Source: Eopsaltria australis (Eukaryota > Chordata > Aves > Passeriformes > Petroicidae). Taken from it: DNA of 64,000 nucleotides. Shown here piece after piece: positions 23,191 through 36,920 of this stretch. Positions within the stretch are counted from its first letter, which is position 1, and each line of letters starts with the position of its first letter. The translations under genes were made by a program, and so were the position numbers. The stretch covers positions 62,001 to 126,000 of the forward strand of contig JAVTVJ010000795.1 in the NCBI GenBank assembly GCA_034509425.1, in the 5' to 3' direction. The notes under the pieces were generated by a model that was not told the DNA's origin, searched no databases, and worked only from the letters and a program-made list of their open reading frames with translations.

Positions 23191-26100
23191 ACTTAACTAA
23201 ATTTTCAGAAATATTTACCCACCAGAATACATGTTGAAAATGAACACTGGAAGTCTACATTCCAGAAGCAAATATGCAATGGGAAAGTCCTGGTTAACAG
23301 TCCAAATGGCAAAACTGATCCATGGGATTTATGCAGATCTGCTGGTCCTGATCAGCCTGCTGAAGTCTATCTTTTCCAATACAGAACAACACAGTATTAT
23401 TAATAATATGCCTGATCTGAAATTGCAATAAGGCTGCTGAGGGGAATTTGATTTATCAAGAGATAATCATATCCTGGAGGGGAATATAGACACCTGTCTG
23501 CCTTCTGCTGTCAAAATTTAATATAACCATTAATAACAATACCCTCCCCCCACCTGACATAATGCTTACTTAGTAATTTAATTATCCAAGTAATCTTCAC
23601 ACAGATTTTATATTTTTACCTCTAACTGGATGCCTAATAGAGCTTACATTACTGTTTTTCATAAACACCCCAAAGCAGCACTCTCTTTGCCCTGTAAAGC
23701 TCCAGCAGAGGCACAGTGCCATGCTTTGCTTAATTGTGGAAACATCTATCTCACACCAAAATGGCTTTGATCAAGAAGCACTGCCTATCTACTCAATTAG
23801 GCTGTGTTCAGCAAGATATTTAGAGCCATGCTCAGTGTTCAAGCCTTTGAATAGCCCTACAGATCCTCCCCCAGTGGGTTAATAAAGATTAACTCAGTGT
23901 TCAAAGATACACTCAGAGCTCTCAACTGCTGAATTAGAATTTTGTTTTCTTAAAGTTCTGCCTGTTGGATGAGTAATGTTACATGTTGTTGGGTGAGGAT
24001 TCTTCTCTGACTATGCATTGGTGAAATGAGGACCTGCAGATGTTCCTGATGCCATGAATATACATCTTAATGTTTTGTCATTGAAAATAATAAAAAAAAA
24101 ATCTTAATTGTAGCATTTAGATCCTGATCCTCTTATACTCTCATTTCTGCTAGTGTGTCAAAATCTGACCCTTCAAGAGAAATAAGTGCCTTAACAGAGA
24201 ACAGTGTTGAACAGTGATGAACAAAGCAATTGTATTCCAAAATTTCCCAAACCAACATAAAGATTGCTTACAAATTGATCATTTTTCCAGTCACATTTCT
24301 GGAACAGCAAGTTTTTATAGTGTAAATTGCTTATTTACTTCCTCTGCTACATTAGAACATAAGCTTCTCTTTTTTTGCAGTGTCGTGGCCATTACCTTCA
24401 AACAAAAGACTGCTTTTGCACAATATCAATTTGTATGCTAATAATATTGCTTGCAATTGTACCTATGCTAACACACAAGACCAGGTTATAGCCAATTCTC
24501 ATTTCTTCTCTTTTAAGACACTTGAAGAGTGAAGTTCTAAAGATTATGGACTCTCTTCTCATTTCCTCTTCTCAGCATTGCCAAAGTCTATTACTTAGCT
24601 GCTTCATCTCATATTAAAAACTGTTCAAAAACCTCAGAGACTCCTTGCACATACTCATGACTTTTGCATGAGCAAAAATTGTCTTTAGGCAAACATATGC
24701 TTCCTGTTTATTAGTGCAAGCTTTTAGCACGTTTGCTTCATCCTCAATAAAATGCCGATATACTATCTTTTACAGTTCAACCCATCAGCAACCCCAGTGG
24801 TGGGACTTCTGTCTTTGGTTGTGGCAGGATAGCCCAGAAAATATCCTGGATGCCTTCATGGATAAACCATGGGAAGTTGTCCAAACTTTACTCTGGGTAC
24901 AAACATCCCAGAACTGTCCTGGAAATTGCAATATTATGTCTGTTCTCCTACGGGAAGAATCTATTTCAGGAGATGAAGAGCTACTGAAAGGATTTGTTTA
25001 AATAGGAACTTGTACTATAATTCATTTGAACATGAGATGTCAAGCTGGAAAATGTTGTGGAGCTACAATTAACTTTTGGAGCAAGGTTTCTAACAGTGTA
25101 ATACTAGAGAAAATTCAACTGTAGAAGGTTAGAAAACATTTATATAGAGTAAAATTTTATCAGAAAGGTGAAATGTGATGACTTTTCACAGGCTTTGGAC
25201 AGCATTCACAATCACAGCCTATAAATTAATAAGGACTCAAATTATCCTTTTTCTGGATTATATTCCTCAGTTTCTACAGCACCAGTCTCTCAGGTGGAAC
25301 TCCTTTGACTCCCTTTCATTCATCTTGCTTCACTTCTGTGGCAAAATCATGTCCATTAGCCAAATTACAGATTTAAAATATAAGCCTACTTTCATAATAA
25401 AAAGTATTCTTATTTATATTTTTATATATGTATATAATTGAGGATTTCTCTCTGATTTCCACCAAGTTGTTGAACACTCCATATTGACTTTGGCTGAATC
25501 TGTAGTAATAAGAAACAGCCACAGTAAGAGACACAATGCTGAAGATCCAACATTCACACTATACTTGTTCTGGGACTTCTGCTTCAGAATATCTGTAACC
25601 CATGCCCACAGACTGGATGTGTCTTAGTAGAAGAAGCACACAAGTGCACCATCTGGCCTATTTTGTCTGAGAGGAACCCATTGCTCTGAACCTGCTATTA
25701 GATGTGTGAACAAAAACACAGATCAGATTTGTTTCAAATGCACACTCCAGATCCAAGTTAAAATAGTAATGTAGACACAGACTTTATGATCAAGATATGT
25801 TGGGGTTTGGGGAGCTGGGCAGAATTCAAGTGCTGTCCCTCTTGTTTTCTAGCCAGCAGTCAGTCATACATACTCCATGTCTGATTCACTTATTTCATTC
25901 ATGTGACCTCCACTAGCACAGTCTGCACACTGAAAAAAGTGAAATATTATTTAATTGCTGAAGGACTTCACCACTTGACTTGGAAGCAAAAGCATATTGG
26001 TACCAATCTAGTATTTTATCAGGAGGGATGAGATGCAAAGAAACTAGTAATGGAAAGCACAGTTAGGAACATACAGAGAAAATGAAAATGTATAATATTT

Positions 26101-28061
26101 ACATAGATTTCATTGCTGAACAGGAAATCATAAACAACTCTCCTCATGATAAAACTGACTAAAAATTTTGGTTTTGTTTCTTCCAAGTAAAAAAAACTGA
26201 CTGAAAATACATTTCATCAGGAAGCTTTGCATTCCGAAAAGCATCAAAATAAAAAATTTTAATGATCAAAGCCAGACACAAATTCTCATCTTTAAAATTC
26301 CCCCCAAATCTATTTGTAGTTAGCTGAAAAAAAATAAAACAAGAAAAAATTAAAACTAGAAAAAAAGAGCCTCTGGGGGTTTTGCAGCTGTAATCACATA
26401 AAAAACTGTGATTAAGAAATTACATGTTTGAGGCTGAAAATGCAAATGGTTCATATTTTTCTAAATCATAACTTCAAATGACATTGCAGTGTTCTTGCTA
26501 TTTTATGCAGTACTTATGTTACTGAGTCAGTTTTTCCTGTCTTTTTTCTTTCTCTAATTTTCAACAGCCTTTTATTTCCTGTTCTTGCCTTGTAAGGTAA
26601 AACTTTCATTGCTTTCTTCTGAAAGGAGACTGCAAGATGTTCTTAGTAATCAAGTGTAATGGGCCATGTTCTTTGAACATTTAGAGACGGAACTAGCACA
26701 AAAAGAAATAAAAAACAATGGCAGAAAAGGCTGATCAGCCTCAGTCAAACAGTGGATGAGTCAGCTGGGACCTGTGAAATACACTCCAAAGCCACTGTCA
26801 GCTATGTCCAAAGGAGGGCACATCAAGAACCAAAGTAAAGGGAAGATCTGTTTCCTCTGGTGGTTAGATATATTCAGATAACTCCTTTCATTTTCAGGAA
26901 ATTTTAAGTAAAAAACAGTGTGAAACAACAGTCAGAATTTTAACTTTTTTTTCTCTGCTTTTGTTTGTACCACAGTAGAATAAATAGGTTCCCCAACTTA
27001 GCCAGCCACCATCCTTGAAATTTAACCTGTAAGGTTTTGGCCCATTTTTTAAGTACTTGATTCTTGGCTCAGTTGGCATCAAGATTCTCAGTGTCTGTTT
27101 TCTTTGAGGAAACTGATCCCTGGTCCTAAAAGTGAAGGTTTGTTTCGGAAACTTACTGCGCAAACATCTGGTGAACAAAGTGGAAAAAACAAAAGCAATA
27201 GCTGCTAAATGCAGTTCTGCTCTCTGCTTAACAGCAGAGCTCTTCCTTGACTCCTTCTGTGCTTGCCACTCCTTCCACATGCACTCCAGGTGAGATCTGG
27301 TCCTTGAAGTCACCTACAATTTTGTTGACCCCTTTTTTATGTCCTTCTGGAGCAGAAATCTAACTAGTACTCTTGGTCCTCACTTAATTTTTGGATACAA
27401 ACGCACATTTCTGGGAGGACACTTTGATGTAAGGTATCTTTTAGGCTCTCAATTTATTTCTATCAAATGTTACAAAGCAATCTCGGTGCTTTGTCAACTG
27501 TAGATGGCACAAAACAAGCTCAGTAAAATATTGCTTTCCTCAGGCGTGATGAAAGACTCTGGTCCTCCTCTTTTCCATTTACTGTCACAGACATCACATA
27601 AATGAGCAGCTAAAGGACATTTTGAGCAAGCCTGTCTTGGGGCTTCACATATCATAAAAGTAACTCAGACTTCTTTAAGCATGGCCTTTTTTGCTTAATA
27701 ACTTTTTTTTTTTCAATTTATAGATAATATATGCACCAAGTTTTTAAAAAACAAGGCTGATATGAATTTTTATAGTAATATGCATTTATTTATACATACA
27801 CTTGGTATTCTGCAAACATAGATAAGCAGTACTCTGCAAGCATACCACTAAACTGGTGGGGCTAAGTTTACATCCTGGATCTACTTTAAATGCTCTCAGG
27901 GAAGTTCTGTGCTTGTAAGCATTGGCAGCCGAAAGCTTTGGGGTTTGTTTTTTTTAATTCTTATCCACCTACAGCATTGATGTCTTTATTTTATTAGTCA
28001 GGGACATAGGTAGGAATTAAGCCATGCTTCCTTGTTTTAATGTCAAGTATGAAAACAACTC

Positions 28062-28660
28062 ACCTCAGAGCCTGGAAAGGTCGTGGAACAGAATCTCCTG
28101 GAAGCTATGCTGAGGCACATGGGAAATAAGGAGATGATTGATGACAGCAAACATGGCTTCACTAAGGGAAAATCTTGCCTGGAAAAGCCAGTGACCCTGT
28201 ATGACAGGGTTACAGCAGAGGTGGATGAGGGAAGAGCAACTGACACCATCTACCTGGACTTGTGCAAAGCATTTGACACTGTCCCACACATCGTCCTTGT
28301 CTCTAAACGGGAGAGACATGCATCCGATGGAGCTCTGGGCGGAGCACTCAGTGGATGAAGAATGGATGGATGGTTGCACTCAAAGAGTTGTTACAATGGT
28401 TTGATGTCCAAACAGAAACCAATGACAAGTGGCTCCTCAGAGGTCAGTATTAGGACCGGTGATTTTTAACATTTTTATCAGTGACATGGAGAGTGGGACC
28501 GAGGGCACCCTCAGCCAGTCTGCCAGTGACACCAAGCTGTGTGGTGCGGTTGCCATGCTGGAGGGCAGGGATGGCAGCCAGAGGGACCTTGACAGCCTGG
28601 AGAGGTGGCCCTGTACAAACCTACTGAAGTTCATCAATGCCAAGTGGAAGGTCCTGCAAG
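28062..28660 (+). pseudogene. CR1 LINE ORF2 reverse transcriptase fragment, inactive
   Basis: The translation follows the avian CR1 reverse transcriptase closely. In order it shows a [13 protein letters not shown] block (about 28068-28106); the motif-A segment [14 protein letters not shown] (about 28250-28290); a DGCTQRVV block (about 28370-28395); SVLGPVIFNIFISDME (about 28444-28490); and LERWPCTNLLKF (about 28596-28630). The reading frame shifts once near 28320-28350, and an in-frame stop lies at 28402-28404. The catalytic FADD motif reads SASD, so the first of the two catalytic aspartates is lost. Both ends are missing: no endonuclease, no ORF1, no 3' tail. Similarity fades after about 28660. 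It is a dead, doubly truncated copy, and no activity is expected. Confidence 0.93.
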
Positions 28661-29870
28661 TATGCAGGTCTGGGATCAGGCAGTGCAGAGCAGCTCTGGC
28701 TGCACTTGCCTGTCAAGGCAAAAGATGCTCTTTGCAGGGTGTTGTGCTTGAAGCACAGCTCCTTCCTTGGAGCTCATCTTCCTGTCCTGTGAGGTTTTTA
28801 GGGAGCAGTGCTGACTTATGTCCTACCGCCTGGGGTGGGTGACTCCCACACCTCCTCAGCTCTCCCAATCATAGCTGAATTCCTACAGCTCTTGCCAGAC
28901 AGGTATCTCTGTGCACACCATCCCACAGGTAACCAGAATTAGAGAGCACATATTACCTATGTGGATGATAAGGTGCACATGATTAGAAGTGCTGAGCACC
29001 ACTGTGTCCCACGTCTCCAGCACAGAGAGTGCAGTGAGTGAGAGTTTTTAAGATGCTGGGGCTGAAATATAACAATTTCTAGGATATCAAGTATAAAACT
29101 AGTTTATTTGTTGGGGATAGCAGCTGGAGGACCCTTTTACTCTGTCCCTCTTCTAGCCTTAAGGTTTTTGTTGTAATACTAAAGGATCATGATTACAGGC
29201 TCTGACACAGCCTTAGCCTCTAATCACCACCTAAAATGCTGTGTGGTTGAAGAGGTGCAGGGTCAGTACAGCAGGCACAGACCTCACTGAAAGAACAAGA
29301 TGATAAAGAACAGATTGCTTTTATTATTCCTCTTATTAACTTGACTCAACCACCTCCAGCTCCTTTCCCAAGAGAAAATTTCCTATAGTTACAGGTTCCT
29401 CAAGTAATATCAAACTGATGGCAAATTGTGTAAATATATGTTGGTGATTGAAACCTGTGAAAATTGGTCCTTAATATGAAGATTTCACCTCATAGGAAAG
29501 AAAAAAAATCCAGTCAAAGAATTCACAGAATCACAATCTATTAGTTTCTTTCACTGAGTTTGTAGCTAATTAAGTGAATATCAGGCATACACTGGGTCTT
29601 TGGTCTGAGGGCTAAAGACATGTGAAATGCAGGCTTTCTCTTTGTAAAATAATTTTAATCACTTTAATATTTAACACTGTATTTGAGGGCCATGACACAG
29701 TCAGCCTCAATGATAAAGAATGAAGGTCAAGAAAGTAACTTGCTTGCTAAATATCAAAAAGAACTATATTAAAAGAGAAAGGTGGGGGGGGGAAAGGATT
29801 TCATAACTCTGAAAAGAGGAGGAAATAACAAGGTTAAGAGAGTAACAGATTTTTCCTTTTTTAGCAACTT

Positions 29871-29893
29871 CTGTGTGTGTCTCTGTGTGTGTG
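29871..29893. repeat. Interrupted (TG)n microsatellite
   Basis: Two TG runs separated by CTC. Confidence 0.85.
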
Positions 29894-32262
29894 CACATCT
29901 ACCAAAAGACTTGTGAGGAAGCCACTGACACTTTTGAGACCATGGGATGACTTCAGTGGGAGAGGAGGCAGAAAGATAAAACACAAAAAAAATTGCCTTA
30001 AAACTATCCAGGAGGACTGGGACATAAGCCATAAACAGACATAGCTGACCTAGGAAAACAGATAAATATTGAAGAAAAATAGGATAATGTCAAAACAGGT
30101 TAGCATCAAATCAATTTGACAAAGTTTCAGAAGTAGAAAGGAGTTATTCCAGACTTCTCAAATCAGTGAAAAAGCAATGGAGAAGTAATGAAAGGAGAGA
30201 AAAGGATTTAGGAGTCATTCATCTGAGGAGATTTTCTCAGGTCATTCTGCTTACTATTTTGTTCTGTTTGCCTTATGGGCTATTGGTTTTTTGTTGGGGT
30301 ACTTCTTTTTCCAAAAGTCTCTGTCCTGTTCTCTTTTCTGGTACAAACTTAAACAAAAACAGTCTGACAGTAAGGCCTTCCCAGTGGACAACACACACGA
30401 GGGCTGTGCATACCTGAGGATGCAAGTCTTGTACAGAACTGTGCTGAACAGTCCTTCCTCTGCACAAATGTGCAGGACACAGCCCCAAAGGAAAGAGAAA
30501 AAGAAAGAGCAAATGCTAGCCTTCCTTTCAGAAGTCCTTCATGTCTATTGTCACCTGCAGTTTTATTAATGAGTGTAACTGGCTGTATTCAAACACAATG
30601 CTGTAAAATTTAATTGGGCAAACGTAGTGAACGTTAGCTGGTGCTGTTTCCAGTCATGTATAATTACATGAAGCTCATACTTCAATAATTAGTGTGGCAA
30701 AATGAAATTATTTTGCAATTAGAGAAGCTCTCATTTCACCTTTCCTGTCATGGATCCTCATTTAATTTAGATTTTTATTTACTGACAGTCCTACTCCATT
30801 AGATAAGGCATTCCCTCACCCACCAGGACATTTTAAAATGAGGCAATATATCCAAAAAGACCTAAGAAAATGTGGGTTGTACTGAGAATTTTGGCTACAA
30901 TTTCCCAATAAGTAGAAAAGCCAAGTAATAGAAGCATCTGCTGTTGGTGAAAAGCAGAATCCTTCTTAAGGCTGCCAAGGTCCCCAGCACTTCCTGGCAC
31001 CCACCAAGCTCCCATCAGAAGCTATTGCCTCCTTCTCACACCACAGCCACGAGCTCCTTACTCTTTTTTCGAGAGCCTGGGCTTGAAGTAAAGACATAGG
31101 ATAGTAATTAACACTTCCTCAGACACCAGGAGCAAATACTTGCTATATCATATTAAAAGCCATGGCAAATCTGCTCTCTGAGCTGCACTGTGAGTCTCCC
31201 AAGCAGCGGTCACTGGCTCCCTCTGGCTGAGCAGGAGCACACGGGGACTGTGACTCAGGCTGACACAGCCAACACCACGGGTTCCTCCTCACCACAGCTC
31301 TCAGGAGCATCTTCATCACCAGCATCCCTTCCACTGCCACAGTGTCACACTCAGCAATGTGCTCCTGCCTTCCCAGCACTGCCTCTGCTCTTCTGCCAGC
31401 CTGGGCACCTCTTTCCCAGCTCTCTCTGACCTTTCCAACCAGTACCTGTTTTCCTAACCTATCTTTACAAAGTAACACGAGATGAAAACTGTTATCTTTC
31501 ATGCCAGCTAACATTTAACATTCTTCTTTCCTTCTCCAAGACATTAAACATAGAATTAGCAAGTCCAAATAACAGTTGAAATATTTCCCAGACAGGAGAG
31601 GAATTAGAACTTTGGAAGAGGGATTAGACTATGTTCAGAATTTCTGAGAAAATAAAGATACTTAAAATCACATAAACATTAAGTGATTTACTACTCCTTA
31701 ACTTAATTCTGGAAACACAGAAGGATAGTTGGTAGTATTTTATTTTATCCCTTCATTCATAAAAAGTTCGGCAGACAAGCCTAGATGACATCAGCTGTTT
31801 ATAAGTAAAATCTTTCCCCCAAACTTGCACTACTCAAACCATGGAAATCAGCAACAAAGAAGGAAATATTCCTTCATTTCTCTGATCATTCCTAGAGCTC
31901 AATTAACAAAGCTCTTGATACTGGGTGAGCTGAACTAAAAACATTCACTATCCTAGTACTCCCCTCAATCTCTATGACTAAGAGGAGTGATAAAGCACAT
32001 AGAGGTTTGGGGCTGGCATTTGGTTGCTAAGACAGTTCATACCATAAGTACATACATAAGCCCCTTCGATCAGACAGACACTAATTTGTTTTTTCATCCC
32101 TTCATGAACTTTATGAAATGAGAAGGGATTATCACTGCATTGAGGGTGCTTGCAACAGGAGATTTAGGGAAACAAAGCTGCCAGCTTTGGTAAAGGCATT
32201 TTGCTGAAGGAGAGCAGGGTGTAGCAGGAGTTATCACCCCAAATGTCTTTGTATTGGATGTA

Positions 32263-32285
32263 TTCTCAATGGGTAATATGTGATT
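32263..32285 (+). repeat. 23-bp dispersed direct repeat, copy 1
   Basis: Identical over 23 bases (core TCAATGGGTAATATGTG) to 33621-33643. The flanks agree only weakly (a GATG/GAATG a few bases upstream). Confidence 0.85.
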
Positions 32286-33620
32286 AATAGGTATTATTTC
32301 CTTATTTTAGACAGTAATATTTCATGGATAGTGACTGCACATCAACAGATGCCCATAAAACATGATTATAGACAGTCTATGAGCCCAGAAGGCATTAGAA
32401 ACTGATAAACTACTAATTGAAAGGTCTATTTATTATTAATTTGTACAGTACTTACAAATGAAACCTCGAAATAAAGCATGACTTCCATCACAGGATGTTA
32501 ATCACCATCAGAGTTAAGATCCAACAGAGATCTTCATGGTTGATAGTGCTTTGGTATTTTTATCTGCTGAAAGTCCTGAGTTTAATTTTAGTCTTGTCAC
32601 AGAAAAGATACTACCAGTCACTGTTGCATGTTCATGATGAATAAATCATATTGTGCCTGGCAGAACTTCTGTAATTTCTTTGTCATAGAGTTTCATACTG
32701 AATATAAAACACAGTTCTGTTGAGCTATCAAGTATGACTTAATAGAACATTACTGCCTTTATTGAAAATTATTTCTTTTGCTAATTGCTTTTCATTAAAT
32801 TTTTATTATCAGTACGGGAACATTACACTTTTCTAATAAAACAAAAGAAATCTTATTTTCCTGTCTTGCTTTTTACTACCATTTGGATCAATTCAAACAA
32901 GTTCCCTATTCCTCTGACAAAGATGAAGTTGCATCTCCAAAACCAGTTGTGTAATGAGCCAATGAATAAACTGATGCAAGTCATGAGCAGATCAAGGAGA
33001 TTCTGATTCACAATAAATGTCAAACTAAAATCAAGAAGATATTTTTTAAAGAAGAAAAAAGCTTCCCAATAGGATGCACGAGTTTGCTGCAGCACTTCTG
33101 AAGTCAGCAAGCAATTGGTAATCAGCAGGCCAAGAACAGTTTTCAAAAATTTCTGTGCTCCAGAAACAATACTTCATTTCCTCCTATATTGGTCACGTCT
33201 CTGTTGCTGACATTACAAGACAGATTTTTACATTTCAGTGCTCCATACAATGAAGCACTTGGTGTATAGCTATACTAAAGGGCACTGAACAGAAAACTAA
33301 AAGGCATCATTAGAGAGCAGGGCTAGCAGAAAACGTTCAGACTTAAATTACATTTGCAATTTGTCCAGTGTACCCTTGAATCTCCAAAACTGCATATATT
33401 GTGAATTGTGAGAAAGTGAGAGGCTACAGAAACCTGTATTCAGCCAGCTTTAAGACATGGAGTTTAGATATTCTCAGCTACAAAAGTATGAGGAGACATA
33501 ATACACTAATAGACACACAGAAGACATGCATTCCCAATGTGGTAGGTCATGACTGGGGGTAAGTCCTGGCCAGAAGTAAATAAGAGTGGGTCTCACTTAT
33601 ATCAAGAAGTGATGAATGTC

Positions 33621-33643
33621 TTCTCAATGGGTAATATGTGATT
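33621..33643 (+). repeat. 23-bp dispersed direct repeat, copy 2
   Basis: Exact second copy of 32263-32285, same orientation, offset 1,358 bp. Not low-complexity. Confidence 0.85.
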
Positions 33644-36526
33644 TTCATTCTTGCTGCCTGGAGTGTGTAGGCTTTTTATGTGACACTAACTGTGGGAAAT
33701 AGTTAAGGAAAGCCTGTTCTGTGGGACCACACTTGGGTATCTTTCCTCTGAGCAACAGACAACCTCTTTTAACTTTTTCTTCTCTCATTTTTGGCTAATG
33801 CAAAGAAAGCCCAATTCCAGCTGCTAGATGTAGAGGTGGCTTTTGTTCCCACTGCTCTTCACCTGAGTCTTCAGGGTATTTGCAGGTATTTTGGCAGAAT
33901 TGTATTCCAGTTCACTTGTCCTCAGAAGGAAAAATGTCCATTTACACCATTCCACCTTCTGAGATTCAATTGCAAAAGAAGTCCATATGTCAGGTATGCT
34001 CTTCCCCAGCATGGGCATTTCTGCGTGTGCATTGACTGTCCATGATTGCCAGCCTCAAGGTTTTCAAAGAGAACCTGTCTGTGCTTGAGGGGAAGACAGA
34101 GAAGACAGGTTTCTCTGGCAACTTCTGTGTGTTTTAAATGTGTAAATCCCAATCTAGCTGGCTGAAATCTTTCAGTGAGTTTGTGAATGATCATGGTACT
34201 GCTTGGGTTGTTTCTCTGAACCTGCGTGCAGTTTGCAATTCACACCAAAGTGAAGAAGTCTCTGAATTCCTTGGACTTTGGTCTAAGACAGCCTTCATTA
34301 ATTAAGCAGCTGATGTATTGTGCTACATACTAAAGGTAGACAAGAGAAGTGTGTTTTAACAATTAGACTTGCCTGCTCTTCAAACAGAATTATCTCTGAA
34401 GAGGATTTACCAGTGAATTTGATTGCTTTCTATGTAAAATCAATAACCACAATCTAGTCCCTAATAGGCTTTCTGAAGTCTCTACTTCTTCCCTTTTTGA
34501 GGGTATAAGCATGGGGATTTCTTCCCCTGTGATTGTATGGTAGTAGCTTTCTAGCTTTACAGTCCAGTTATTTTTTGCAATTGCTAATTTATTTGACTCA
34601 AATTGCAGATGGAGATGTCATTAGGGTTGAGTGAAGGTTTCTTAAGAACTAGATAAACAATTGCAGACTGATGAATTTCTGAGAAAAATAAATAAATTGT
34701 GTTGTGAGAAAGAGATTTTTTTTCATTTCTATTCACATTAACAATTTAAAGTTTGGAAGTGATTAATGTTCCAGGAGATTAGTGAAAGCTCAGTAGTGTT
34801 CAGCAGTCTGTGGGTAAGTGCATTGTGATTCTTTCTATGGTAGAAAATGTGTATATGAGAATATTCAGCAGTTCATTGTCCATTTATACACTTACTACAA
34901 TTCTCACCAACTGTGCTCATAACTCTCGTTCTCTTTGTCGTTTGAGTTTATGGCTCCTTTTTTTCCATTTCCTCTTTTATGATGTTTCAGACGTGGTTTC
35001 TCAGGTGCATAAATATCTTAAAAGTAAATAGTAAAAATATGCTCTAATATGTAATATGTAACAATTGCCTTGAACTGTCAGAGCAATTACACTTTAATGT
35101 GCTTCACACCTGTGGGTTTTTAACAACAAACTTAGTTGAATACATTATCAATGAAAAGTCTGCTAGCATGTTTTAAACTGTTCTCTTTTATGGTTTCTAT
35201 TATAGCTCAGTGTATTCTAACTAGGCTAACCATTCAGTTGGATATTGCTAGTTTGAATGTGAATTTTCCTAATACATCATAATTATAGAACCACTAAATA
35301 ATGTTTTGATCACCCACAGTGAAAATAATATGCAGTGTTCCTGATTTCTTGTTTCTTACATATTTAGTCACAATATATAATTAGATTGAACAAAATAGAG
35401 GCACATCTATTTCTGTTTATTATATTTTAACTGAAAACTTGTGAGAGGACTATGTTTGAACACTGCATGCAACAGCATACCTAGAGTAAGGCAACTTTTT
35501 CTAATGACAGCAGTGGTAAGATGGTATTAAACCATAAGCAGAATTAAGAGCAGGAAAAGACAGCTGGATCAAAGGTTAATGAAATTTTTTTGCATTATTC
35601 TAGCAGTATCCCAGTTTCCAAGATTTTCACAAGCACAATACCCTGTTTCAGAACATTTATCTTCAACATTATGTCCTGTGAACAAAAACATATTCTTTAT
35701 TAAAACCACTTTTACCAATAAAATATCCCACAGGGTTAATATTACTGACAGGTTGTAATTTTAGCTGATTTTCCTACAGGCTTCCATTTCAGAAAACCAG
35801 TCACACTTATCATGTGACTAATTTTGAGCAAAATGTGCCCTATTGAGGCCTCATTCTTATGGTGTGAATCATTCTCCAAGGTGAACAAATTTAGTGGTTT
35901 TTGTTGCAAAGAACCTGATACAATCCTTTTTGTAACTTCTGAAAACTTCTGTGGAGAAGATTTGAATTATTTCTTTTTAGTTTTTATGAAATACTGTAAC
36001 TCCAGGCCTCCTCAATGTTACACACATCTGTGTCAAGATGATTCCTTTATCTGTTTGGTTCTGCCTTTTTCCTGCATCTACATGACAGTCCATATATATA
36101 TTTAAGTGGATATAAACCGGTGTATTTTTTAGAATTAAATGACACTGTTTACTCGAACTGATGTCACTTTCATTGATGCATCTTTCCTTATCCTTAACTA
36201 TGTTAAGAATATATTTCCATTTGCATTTTAAGTATCCTATATTGAAATATGACAAATTCACTCTTTCTCAACACTTTTTAAATGGAGAAAATAACCTTGT
36301 TTGATCACTAACTCATTTTCTCCACGCTTTATAAAGCTTTGCTCATCATAAAGAATTTCAAAGTCCTGTGTTGCACCATGGAGCAGAATTTGTGTCTTTC
36401 TTGTCTTCCATTTAAAACAATAACTTTCTTATCTAATCAACACTTGCTTCTCATAGAAAATGTCCTTTCTTGAAAAAAGACATCTAACTTGAACAATTTC
36501 TGGGATTATTTTTCTTTTTAGGGAGA

Positions 36527-36600
36527 TGTATATATATGTACATATATACATACATATATGTATTTGTGTTTACCTGTGTGTGTGTATACACATATGCACA
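36527..36600. repeat. TA/TATG/TG mixed microsatellite with palindromes
   Basis: Contains the 16-bp perfect palindrome ATATATGTACATATAT and further ATACATACATATATG and TGTGTGTATACACA segments, so it can extrude as a cruciform. It lies about 75 bp before the 36676 CR1 end. Confidence 0.85.
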
Positions 36601-36675
36601 TAAAATGCCTCAACTCAATCAGTTTCTAAACTTGTCCTTATAAGGTACTTTCTTTCAGGACTATTCAGGTAAAAA

Positions 36676-36920
36676 TGATCACATAATCACAGAAGAAACT
36701 GAGTTGAAAAGGACCCATCAGGATAATCAAGTCCAAATCCCAGCTATGCACAGGACCATTCCCAAGTTACTCCATGTGCCTGAGAGCATTGTCCAAACAC
36801 TTCTTGACCTCTGTCAGGTTTGGTGCTGTGACCGCTTTCCTGGCCTGTTCCAGTGCCCAGCCACCCTCTGGATGTATAACTTTGGAATAGAAAGTTTAGA
36901 TTAAAAATTAAATCCTGTCC
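36676..36920 (-). mobile_element. CR1 LINE 3'-end fragment
   Basis: On the plus strand it starts like a reversed CR1 end (cacataatcacagaagaaac, then 'gttgaaaaggacccatcagg', 'aatcaagtcc'). It runs through 'gtgcctgagagcattgtcca', 'cacttcttgacctctgtcag' and 'ctggcctgttccagtgccca', all recognisable CR1 3' UTR blocks. The terminal 8-mer repeat is degenerate. Similarity fades after about 36900. It is older than the copy at 51774. Confidence 0.88.

Larger units (their letters stand above)
21796..28061. other. Unique noncoding stretch with one GC-richer patch
   Basis: No host gene is supported. The GC-richer patch 22570-23190 is listed separately. A minus frame of 139 codons (26894-27313) is rich in Lys and Arg and has no recognisable domain; I read it as chance. 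The rest is AT-rich with no clear repeats. Confidence 0.55.
28661..36526. other. Unique noncoding stretch, no gene
   Basis: The first 200 bases after the CR1 fragment are GC-richer and may be unalignable element sequence. After that I see AT-rich unique DNA with a G9 run at 29784-29792, a TG run at 29871-29893 and a GC-richer block at 31143-31440. The 123-codon minus frame at 31143-31514 lacks a known domain. A 23-bp sequence is present twice (32263-32285 and 33621-33643). Confidence 0.55.

Noticed and set aside
26894..27313. 139-codon minus frame rich in Lys and Arg
   Set aside because: No recognisable domain; composition follows the local AT-rich DNA.
29519..29545. Possible CR1 terminal repeat (attcacagaatcacaat)
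   Set aside because: The following sequence does not continue into any CR1 3' UTR block, so the match is too short.
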